Below are positions 1 to 5,698 of a DNA stretch of 5,698 nucleotides, piece after piece. Each line of letters starts with the position of its first letter. The first letter of the stretch is position 1. The stretch covers positions 1-5,698 of the forward strand of contig CAMPIU010000215.1 in the NCBI GenBank assembly GCA_946886545.1. Reading direction: 5' to 3'. The notes under the pieces are model-generated. The model was not told the origin of the DNA and did no database searches. It saw nothing but the letters and a program-made list of their open reading frames with translations. The DNA is from an uncultured Flavobacteriales bacterium. GTDB taxonomy: Bacteria; Bacteroidota; Bacteroidia; Flavobacteriales; Crocinitomicaceae. A program made the position numbers and the translations under genes.

Positions 1-1
1 G

Positions 2-97
2 GCTGTAATAGAAGACGGTAAGTCTTTCGCGGGGAAATATTCCTTAATTTCGCATCAATGGGCCTGGTACAAAAAGATGCTTTTAGAACGATGGTGA
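2..97 (+). CDS. C-terminal end of an unidentified upstream protein (partial, cut by left edge)
   Basis: Reading from base 2, an open frame of 31 codons runs off the left edge and ends at TGA 95-97. The visible tail starts AVIEDGKSFAGKYSL and ends with KKMLLERW, and is rich in Trp, Tyr, Lys and Leu. It looks like an amphipathic C-terminal helix of a soluble protein rather than random translation. It overlaps the start of the flippase gene by 40 bp in another frame, which suggests translational coupling in one operon. The frame used by the flippase has a stop at 19-21, so the two are not one protein. I do not recognise the family. Because it precedes a flippase, a glycosyltransferase or other glycan enzyme is a reasonable guess, and some glycosyltransferases end in a similar helix, but this is inference. 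The fragment is too short to be sure that it is a gene. Confidence 0.55.
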   Translation, partial: AVIEDGKSFAGKYSLISHQWAWYKKMLLERW

Positions 98-1551
98 TTT
101 CCTATGTGGGACTCGTATTAGGTTACCTCAATAAAGGATTACTTTTCATACTGTTGTTTAGTGCAACGGAAATCGGATTAATTAACCTGATTGTTTCTAT
201 TGGAACTTTGTTTGCTCAATTAGCTAATTTGGGAGCGATCTATACTGTTTGGAAGTTCTTTCCCTTTTTCAAAAACCCGGAGAAAAAGCACTTTGGTTTT
301 TTACCCTTTATGTTGTTGCTTGTTTTATGCGGAATTTTAGTTTTTACGATCCTGTATATCCTGTTTCGGGATCAGATCCAGGGGAGTTATGCTGAAAAAT
401 CTCCATTGTTCAATACCTATTATTATTGGACTTTACCAATAGGGATTTCGTATGTGATCTTTTTGGTATTGGAGTCATATCTGAGAAGTTTGTATAAAAA
501 TATAATTGCTGTTTTTGCGTATGAAGTAGGCTTACGATTCATCACAACTTTGCTTCTGATTGCTGTAATTCCCGGATGGATTTCTTTCGACTCTTTTGTA
601 GTACTTCATAGTCTGCTTTATCTGGTTCCAGCGATTATCGTATTGGTTTATTTATATCGACTGCGGGAGTTGAATTTTTCTTTTTCAAGCATCCAAATCC
701 CTAAACGATTTAAGAAAATCATCTTTCAGTTTTCCTCTTTTTATTATATCAATACACTGGCTTTCGTATTGGTTTATTCCTTGGATGTGATTATGATTGC
801 TCAAATAATAGGACTGGATGCCACTGGGGTCTATTCGACAGTTTTGTTCTTAAGCAGCGCATTGCAAGTGCCTTACCGGTCGATCATTCGCGTTAGTTCA
901 CCTTTAGTAGCTGATTATTGGAAACATCGGGAATTTGAAAAAATGAAGGACTTGTATCAGAAAGTAAGTTCGGTCTCTTTGGTTTTAGGTCTTGCCATGT
1001 TTATCCTGGTTTGGGTGAATATTGATTTCCTGTTTTCGTTCTTGAAACCAGAATTTAAAGAAGGAATTTGGGTGTTCTTTTTTATTATGATCGGCCGATT
1101 AGTAGATATGTATTTCGGATTGAATGGAGCTATATTTACTACATCTAAAAAGTATCGATACGAACTGATTTTTACAATCTCATTGATTTTGATTGTTTAC
1201 CTTCTGAATTTATGGATGATTCCGCAATGGGGAATTGTTGGGGCAGCTATCTCTACTACGATCGCCTTGCTTATATTCAACTTCGGACGTTTGATTTTTA
1301 TTTGGGCAATCTATAAGATTCATCCGTTTACCAAAAATCAATTTACTGTTATTGGTTTATCCGTCATCGCTTTACTTGCAGGACACTTTACTCAGGGTCT
1401 TATAAACAACAAGTGGATCCAATTTTTGTTTGAATCCACTTTAGTTAGTATCCTGTTTTTTGTTCCGATCTATGTTTTCTCTTTGGAGACAGAAACGATC
1501 AATTACATGAAAAAAGCACTTTCCTTTATCCGTTCGAAAGTGAAACCCTGA
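58..1551 (+). CDS. Oligosaccharide/polysaccharide flippase family protein (Wzx/MATE-like, MOP superfamily)
   Basis: This is an integral inner-membrane protein of 497 residues, the usual length for polysaccharide flippases. It probably moves a lipid-linked sugar intermediate across the cytoplasmic membrane for surface glycan or LPS synthesis; the substrate cannot be read from the sequence. By eye there are about 14 hydrophobic helices, near residues 12-34, 38-62, 80-103, 122-142, 148-172, 178-200, 222-247, 254-275, 303-322, 335-357, 368-386, 392-418, 428-446 and 455-475. They are separated by short basic loops (for example KRFKK at 216-220 and TSKKYRYE at 362-369), with a basic C-terminus (IRSKVKP). 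The GIVGAAISTT stretch near 392-401 is typical of the C-terminal half of this family. The ATG at 58 is preferred because MGLVQK matches the usual MG-x-x-Q start of Bacteroidota members, and an in-frame stop lies at 19-21. ATG 91 (M12) is a weaker alternative. No Shine-Dalgarno is visible. The gene overlaps the preceding frame by 40 bp and its stop touches the alaS stop. Confidence 0.87.
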   Translation: MGLVQKDAFRTMVISYVGLVLGYLNKGLLFILLFSATEIGLINLIVSIGTLFAQLANLGAIYTVWKFFPFFKNPEKKHFGFLPFMLLLVLCGILVFTILYILFRDQIQGSYAEKSPLFNTYYYWTLPIGISYVIFLVLESYLRSLYKNIIAVFAYEVGLRFITTLLLIAVIPGWISFDSFVVLHSLLYLVPAIIVLVYLYRLRELNFSFSSIQIPKRFKKIIFQFSSFYYINTLAFVLVYSLDVIMIAQIIGLDATGVYSTVLFLSSALQVPYRSIIRVSSPLVADYWKHREFEKMKDLYQKVSSVSLVLGLAMFILVWVNIDFLFSFLKPEFKEGIWVFFFIMIGRLVDMYFGLNGAIFTTSKKYRYELIFTISLILIVYLLNLWMIPQWGIVGAAISTTIALLIFNFGRLIFIWAIYKIHPFTKNQFTVIGLSVIALLAGHFTQGLINNKWIQFLFESTLVSILFFVPIYVFSLETETINYMKKALSFIRSKVKP

Positions 1552-4167
1552 TTATACGAGTGTCTGTTTGATTGTTTCAATTGCCTGTGCCAGGCCTGCA
1601 GGGTTCTTCCCACCCGCAGTAGCAAAGAAAGCCTGTCCGCCGCCGCCACCTTGAATCAGGGATGCGGCAGATTTAACCAGGTTTCCTGCATTCCATCCTT
1701 TGGAAGAAACCAGGGCTTCATCAACCAATACGCTGATTGCACATTTGTCTTCTTCTTTCGATCCGATTACGGCAAATAAATTGGGAACTTCACCCTTCAA
1801 CTGGAATAAAATATCTTTTACAGAACCCGCATCCAGATCAATGATGGATTCTAAGAATGAGAAATCTCCTTTGGAAACAATTTTTGTTTTCAGATCAGCT
1901 TTCACCAATTTTGCGTGTTCCTTTTTGAAGTTTTCAACTTGCTTTTGAAGCAGATTATTTTTGGTGATCAGGTCTTCAACTGCTTTGGAAACATCTTTCG
2001 GATTCTTCAGTAATTCATTCACGGATCTTAATTTCGATTCCTGGTCAGCGTAATGGTTTTCTACAGCAACATTGGTAATGGCTTCAATACGACGAATTCC
2101 GGCCGCAACAGCAGCTTCCGACTGGATCTTAAATAATCCGATCTGTCCCGTATTCTTCACGTGTGTTCCTCCGCATAATTCAACGGAATCCCCAAACTTA
2201 ATTACACGAACCGTATCTCCGTATTTTTCACCGAACAAGGCCATAGCTCCCATTTCTGTTGCTACCTCAATCGGAACATTGCGTTTTTCATCCAGGTCAA
2301 TGCTTGCGCGAATTGCTTCACTCACCAATGATTCTATTTTTGCTAATTCTTCATCTGTTACTTTCGAGAAATGAGAAAAGTCAAAACGCAGGTAGTTTGG
2401 ATTTACCAAAGATCCCTTTTGTTCCACATGTGGTCCCAGTACTGTTCTCAATGCATGATGCAAGAGGTGGGTAGCTGAGTGATTATAAGCAGATAATTTG
2501 CGTTTTTGCGTGTTTACTTCAGCCGTAAATGGTTTTGCTGGATTTTCCGGCAAGGTTTCAGATAAATGAACGATCAGGTTATTCTCTTTCTTTGTATCAA
2601 AGATCACTATAGATTCGGAATCATTGTAAATTCTTCCAGTATCTCCAACTTGTCCACCGCCTTCAGGATAGAAAGGGGTTTTGGAAAAAACAAGTTGGTA
2701 GAATGTTTTTTGTTTTTGAGAAACCTTGCGGTATTTTACAATCTCCACAGCTGTTTCCAGGTAATCATAACCCACAAATTCTTGCTCGAAATCGTCGATC
2801 AGTTGAACCCAGTCATCTGTTTCGATAGCTGTGGCTGCTCTTGATCTGTCTTTTTGTTTCGTTAGTTCTGCATTGAACCCGGTTTCATCAACCGAAAGAT
2901 TATTCTCACGGGCAATCAGGCTTGTTAAATCGAATGGAAAACCATATGTGTCGTATAACTCAAAAATTGCAGGACCTGCCAATGTCGTTGAGTTAGTGGT
3001 TTTTGCTGTGTCGATTAATCCTTCAATACGTTTGATTCCTTGTTCCAGGGTTCTGAAAAACGACAATTCTTCTTCACGGATCACTTTTTCAACCAATTCA
3101 CGCTGTTTGATCAATTCTGAGAACGGATCTCCCATTACTTCGGAAAGAATTATTGACAAGCCCGAAAGGAACGGTTCTTTCAACCCTAAAGTTTGGTATC
3201 CGTAACGGACTGCACGTCTCAAAATACGACGAATGACATAACCTGCTCCAGTATTGGATGGCAATTGTCCGTCTGCAATAGAGAATGCAATTGCACGCAC
3301 ATGATCGGCAATTACACGCAATGCTATATCTGTTGTTTCGTTTTCTCCGTATTTTTTCCCGGAAATGCTTTCCATGTGACGAATCAAAGTTTGGAAAAGG
3401 TCGATATCGTAATTGGAAGTTTTATCCTGAAGAGTCATAGCCAAGCGCTCCAATCCCATTCCTGTATCCACATGGGTTGCAGGTAATGATTCCAGGCTTC
3501 CGTCTGCTTTTCTGTTGAATTGCATGAACACATTGTTCCAGATCTCGATCACTTGCGGGTGGTCTTCGTTGACGTATTGTTTTCCGTCTCCTTTGGCACG
3601 TTCGGCTTCCGGACGATTATCTACATGGATTTCAGTACAAGGTCCGCATGGTCCCGTATCACCCATTTCCCAGAAGTTGTCTTTTTTGGAAGCTAAGATA
3701 ATGCGGTCTTCTGCAATGAATCTTTTCCAGATATCGTATGATTCCTGGTCTCTTGGAACGCCGTCTTTTTCGTCACCTTCAAAAACAGTAACATATAAGC
3801 GGTCCTTCGGAATTTTGTACACTTCTGTCAATAATTCCCAAGCCCAGGTAATTGCATCTTCTTTAAAATAATCTCCGAAAGACCAGTTTCCAAGCATTTC
3901 GAACATCGTATGATGATAAGTATCAACGCCGACTTCTTCCAGGTCGTTGTGTTTTCCTGAAACACGTAAGCATTTTTGAGAATTGGCGACACGGCGGTTT
4001 TTTGGAACTGCATTTCCAAGGAAAAAATCCTTGAATTGGTTCATTCCGGCGTTCGTAAACATCAAGGTTGGGTCATTTTTGACAACCATTGGTGCTGAAG
4101 GAACAATCTGGTGTCCTTTCGAGGCAAAAAAATCAAAAAACTGCTTGCGAATTTCGTGTACTGTCAT
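1552..4167 (-). CDS. alaS: Alanyl-tRNA synthetase (alanine--tRNA ligase)
   Basis: This cytoplasmic class II synthetase activates alanine with ATP, charges tRNA-Ala and hydrolyses mischarged Ser- or Gly-tRNA-Ala. At 871 residues it is essentially full length (about 876 in E. coli). The N-terminal catalytic domain shows [15 protein letters not shown] (37-51), the motif 2 region [13 protein letters not shown] to [17 protein letters not shown] (68-101), [13 protein letters not shown] (169-181), [11 protein letters not shown] (232-242) and the motif 3 region [17 protein letters not shown] (307-323). The linker/editing region has [11 protein letters not shown] (501-511). The editing-site zinc ligands are present: H563 and H567 in HSATH, and C665 and H669 in CGGTH. 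A probable coiled segment (about 703-765) leads to the C-Ala domain with the glycine tract GGGGGQ (840-845). The start [19 protein letters not shown] fits the family, so ATG 4167 is secure. No Shine-Dalgarno precedes it, as is normal for Bacteroidota. No key residue appears to be missing. It follows the UbiB-like gene in the same direction after 97 bp and probably uses its own promoter. Confidence 0.99.
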   Translation of the reverse strand: MTVHEIRKQFFDFFASKGHQIVPSAPMVVKNDPTLMFTNAGMNQFKDFFLGNAVPKNRRVANSQKCLRVSGKHNDLEEVGVDTYHHTMFEMLGNWSFGDYFKEDAITWAWELLTEVYKIPKDRLYVTVFEGDEKDGVPRDQESYDIWKRFIAEDRIILASKKDNFWEMGDTGPCGPCTEIHVDNRPEAERAKGDGKQYVNEDHPQVIEIWNNVFMQFNRKADGSLESLPATHVDTGMGLERLAMTLQDKTSNYDIDLFQTLIRHMESISGKKYGENETTDIALRVIADHVRAIAFSIADGQLPSNTGAGYVIRRILRRAVRYGYQTLGLKEPFLSGLSIILSEVMGDPFSELIKQRELVEKVIREEELSFFRTLEQGIKRIEGLIDTAKTTNSTTLAGPAIFELYDTYGFPFDLTSLIARENNLSVDETGFNAELTKQKDRSRAATAIETDDWVQLIDDFEQEFVGYDYLETAVEIVKYRKVSQKQKTFYQLVFSKTPFYPEGGGQVGDTGRIYNDSESIVIFDTKKENNLIVHLSETLPENPAKPFTAEVNTQKRKLSAYNHSATHLLHHALRTVLGPHVEQKGSLVNPNYLRFDFSHFSKVTDEELAKIESLVSEAIRASIDLDEKRNVPIEVATEMGAMALFGEKYGDTVRVIKFGDSVELCGGTHVKNTGQIGLFKIQSEAAVAAGIRRIEAITNVAVENHYADQESKLRSVNELLKNPKDVSKAVEDLITKNNLLQKQVENFKKEHAKLVKADLKTKIVSKGDFSFLESIIDLDAGSVKDILFQLKGEVPNLFAVIGSKEEDKCAISVLVDEALVSSKGWNAGNLVKSAASLIQGGGGGQAFFATAGGKNPAGLAQAIETIKQTLV

Positions 4168-4179
4168 CGTTGTTAACTT

Positions 4180-4195
4180 GCGAACTAGCGTTCAA
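4180..4195 (-). promoter_or_regulatory. Imperfect palindrome / short hairpin in the alaS leader
   Basis: The leader contains GAAC, a four-base GCTA spacer, then GTTC (minus strand, 4193 down to 4182). This can be read as a longer imperfect palindrome, TTGAAC-GCTA-GTT-cg-CAA, if two bases bulge out. It lies between the predicted transcription start and the alaS ATG, so it could form a weak RNA hairpin near the ribosome-binding region or act as a DNA operator. E. coli AlaRS is known to repress its own gene by binding a palindrome near its promoter, but no sequence similarity to that site is claimed. A four-base stem can easily arise by chance. Confidence 0.2.
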
Positions 4196-4210
4196 TAATA
4201 TTAATGAGCG

Positions 4211-4241
4211 CAAATTTAGTTGAATAAGTCAATTTTGCAGA
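4211..4241 (-). promoter_or_regulatory. Predicted Bacteroidota-type promoter of alaS
   Basis: On the minus strand, TAAATTTG (4218 down to 4211) matches the Bacteroidota -7 consensus TAnnTTTG exactly. TCTG (4241 down to 4238) lies 19 nt upstream and matches three of four bases of the -33 TTTG box, at the accepted 19-21 nt spacing. Transcription would begin near 4203-4208, leaving a leader of roughly 36-41 nt before the alaS ATG. The position between two co-directional genes supports it. No start site has been mapped, so this is a consensus match only. Confidence 0.6.
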
Positions 4242-4264
4242 TGAAAATCCCTGAAATGTTTAGA

Positions 4265-5698
4265 TTATTTGGCCCTGAACATTAAACGAAGTACCACAAA
4301 AACGCAGATGACTATGGTTGTAACAAAGAATATATCCGGGAAATTTCCGAAAACCTCCTCCATAATAGGTTTTCCATCTTTATAGATCACCGTTTTCACA
4401 TTGAAGATCTTTAAAAGAGTTGCACAGATCAATAAGATTCCAAGCAACATAATGGAACCAAAACGGTAAATGTGCCTTCTGATCTCCGTATTTCCAATGG
4501 TATTTCCCTCTTCACCCAATTTAATGTTGTGCCGCAATCCTTCTTGCTTGAAACTGGTAACAATGGCTTTAATGTCTTTAGGAAGTGTTTCTACCAGGTA
4601 TAAGTAGTCTTCCGCAGAGTTGATGATTTTTGACTTAATGTTTTTCCACCCGAAACGCTCCTTGATTTTGTCTTTCGCATACGGTTTTACCATCGCAATC
4701 AGATTCAGTTTTACATGAAGGGATTCTGCCACTTTTTGAATGGTAACCAATGTTTTCAGGAGCATATACAAGTTACTCGGAATTGTAATTCCATATTTCA
4801 TCAGCAATTTGAAGGTATCAGTAAACAAGCCAGAAATATCTACATTGTCGTAAGTGTAATAAGTATATTTTAAAGTGATTTCTTTGATCTCAAACTCCAG
4901 ACTCTCCATATCACGCAGGTTTTCAACTTCGGTAAGCTTCAAAAGTGCTTTGGCAATTTTATGGGGATTGCTATCTGCAAAACCGACCAGGAAATCGATC
5001 AAACCATCAATTTGCTTGGGTTTTAAGCTTGCGCACATTCCAAAATCGATTAGCACTAATTGATTATTGTGCCGGATAAACATATTGCCGGAGTGTGGAT
5101 CTGCGTGGAAAAAACCGTGTTTCAGGATCATGGTCAAAATGACGTTCATGCCATTTTCAGCAATTGTTCGGGGATCAAATCCTTTTGACACAAGGTTAGC
5201 CAGGTTGTCAGGAGCTTCTCCCTCAATGTACTCCATAACCAATAACTTGGAGGTGGTATATTTGCTGTAAACCTTTGGAACATAGATGCGTTCATCGTCT
5301 TTGAACATGTGCGTGAAGCGCATCATATTGGAAATCTCATTCATGAAATCCAATTCTTTTAGAATGGTTTCACCAAAATCCTCAATGAAACGGATCAAAT
5401 TGAAATTGCTGATTTCAGGATATTGATCCTGGATCTTCCGGGCAAAGATTTGAAGCAGTTTAATATCAAGGCGGATCTTGTTGCGAATATTCGGTCGTTG
5501 TACTTTCAATACCACTTTCTCTCCTGTATGCAAAGTTGCAAGGTAAACCTGCGCAATGGATGCTGAAGCAATGTGTTCTTCGTTGAATTCGGAAAAAACC
5601 GTGTCAATTGCAGCACCTATTTCATTTTCAATGATTTTGATAGCAATGTCATCGGGTATCGGTCGGGCAGAAGATTGTAATTTTTTTAATTCCATTCG
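4265..5698 (-). CDS. ABC1/AarF/UbiB-family atypical protein kinase-like protein (5' end cut by window edge)
   Basis: This belongs to the ABC1/UbiB (ADCK/COQ8-like) family: atypical kinase-fold, membrane-anchored proteins that support quinone biosynthesis or lipid homeostasis through ATPase-like activity. Counting from the Met encoded at 5695, the motifs are the Ala-rich loop ASASIAQVYLA (43-53), the ATP-site lysine K64 in VVLKVQRP, the ELDFMNE helix (114-120), the hinge-like MEYIEGE (154-160), the catalytic loop HADPHSGN (197-204) and the DFG triad (217-219). Two C-terminal membrane helices follow (about 413-431 and 454-473), ending MFRAK. The frame stays open to the edge (an Arg codon precedes the Met). 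The segment MELKKLQSSARPIP aligns with the internal family stretch before the kinase core (typically EEL-x-KLQ-x-x-x-PP), so about 80-100 N-terminal residues, including the KxGQ region, lie outside the window. Most Bacteroidota use menaquinone, so a role in menaquinone or lipid metabolism is likelier than ubiquinone synthesis. The gene is 97 bp upstream of alaS in the same direction. I see no terminator after it. Confidence 0.93.
   Translation of the reverse strand, partial: RMELKKLQSSARPIPDDIAIKIIENEIGAAIDTVFSEFNEEHIASASIAQVYLATLHTGEKVVLKVQRPNIRNKIRLDIKLLQIFARKIQDQYPEISNFNLIRFIEDFGETILKELDFMNEISNMMRFTHMFKDDERIYVPKVYSKYTTSKLLVMEYIEGEAPDNLANLVSKGFDPRTIAENGMNVILTMILKHGFFHADPHSGNMFIRHNNQLVLIDFGMCASLKPKQIDGLIDFLVGFADSNPHKIAKALLKLTEVENLRDMESLEFEIKEITLKYTYYTYDNVDISGLFTDTFKLLMKYGITIPSNLYMLLKTLVTIQKVAESLHVKLNLIAMVKPYAKDKIKERFGWKNIKSKIINSAEDYLYLVETLPKDIKAIVTSFKQEGLRHNIKLGEEGNTIGNTEIRRHIYRFGSIMLLGILLICATLLKIFNVKTVIYKDGKPIMEEVFGNFPDIFFVTTIVICVFVVLRLMFRAK

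Noticed and set aside
45..52. TAATTTCG upstream of the flippase as a possible -7 promoter box.
   Set aside because: It mismatches TAnnTTTG at one defined position, lacks a -33 box at the right spacing, would start transcription almost at the ATG, and lies inside the upstream reading frame.
1583..1595. GCCTG-TGC-CAGGC hairpin close to the flippase/alaS junction, as a possible terminator.
   Set aside because: The stem is only five bases, no T-run follows on either strand, and it lies in alaS codons for its conserved Ala/Gly-rich C-terminus. Coincidence of coding sequence is the simpler explanation.
1544..1605. Inverted repeat AACCCTG (1544-1550) / CAGGGTT (1599-1605) spanning the convergent junction.
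   Set aside because: The seven-base arms are separated by 48 bases and lie in coding sequence of two genes. The loop is too long and the arms too short to support a structure by eye.
1700..3871. Several open frames of 70-124 codons on the plus strand, opposite alaS.
   Set aside because: They lie antisense to an intact, strongly conserved alaS. Their translations are low-complexity Ser/Phe/Cys-rich strings typical of antisense shadows, with no domains or initiation signals.
4204..4232. TTGACT (minus strand, 4232 down to 4227) as an E. coli-type -35 box for alaS.
   Set aside because: No TATAAT-like hexamer occurs at 16-18 bp downstream (the 17-bp position reads GCTCAT), whereas the Bacteroidota-type promoter fits better.
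4875..5270. Two short plus-strand open frames (62 and 67 codons) opposite the UbiB-like gene.
   Set aside because: They are antisense to the conserved kinase motifs and show no recognisable protein features.
1..5698. A possible novel defence, mobile or biosynthetic system in the window.
   Set aside because: The three substantial genes belong to well-known families (flippase, AlaRS, UbiB/AarF kinase). There are no transposases, direct repeats, tRNA genes, CRISPR-like repeats or phage genes, and base use looks even throughout.

Overview
This window is most likely a piece of a Bacteroidota chromosome, probably Flavobacteriales; a Fluviicola/Crocinitomicaceae-like organism is my guess from protein flavour only. 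Three things point that way. The base composition is AT-leaning. The genes lack Shine-Dalgarno sequences. A good Bacteroidota-type promoter (TAnnTTTG with a -33-like TCTG 19 nt upstream) sits in front of alaS. The N-terminus of the flippase (MGLVQKDAF...) also resembles the MG-x-x-Q start common in Bacteroidota polysaccharide-flippase proteins.

Layout, left to right. Bases 2-97 (+) hold the last 31 codons of an unidentified upstream gene cut by the window edge. It overlaps the start of the next gene by 40 bp. Bases 58-1551 (+) encode a complete 497-residue, about 14-helix membrane protein of the oligosaccharide/polysaccharide flippase (Wzx/MATE-like, MOP superfamily) type. Its stop codon directly abuts the stop codon of alaS, which runs the other way (1552-4167, -) and encodes a complete 871-residue alanyl-tRNA synthetase with intact aminoacylation, editing and C-Ala domains. 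A 97-bp gap (4168-4264) carries the predicted alaS promoter and a short leader with an imperfect palindrome. Bases 4265-5698 (-) encode most of an ABC1/AarF/UbiB-family atypical kinase. Its N-terminus lies beyond the right edge, so the ATG at 5695 is probably an internal methionine.

The two minus-strand genes run in the order UbiB-like kinase then alaS. They could be partly co-transcribed, but alaS appears to have its own promoter. The plus-strand pair (unknown gene then flippase) looks translationally coupled and probably belongs to an envelope or glycan biosynthesis operon extending to the left. These are housekeeping and envelope genes. I see no mobile element, CRISPR array, RNA gene or clear novel system. 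The points worth a second look are the overlapping gene start, the zero-length convergent junction, the alaS leader, and an unusually long loop in the kinase's C-terminal membrane hairpin.
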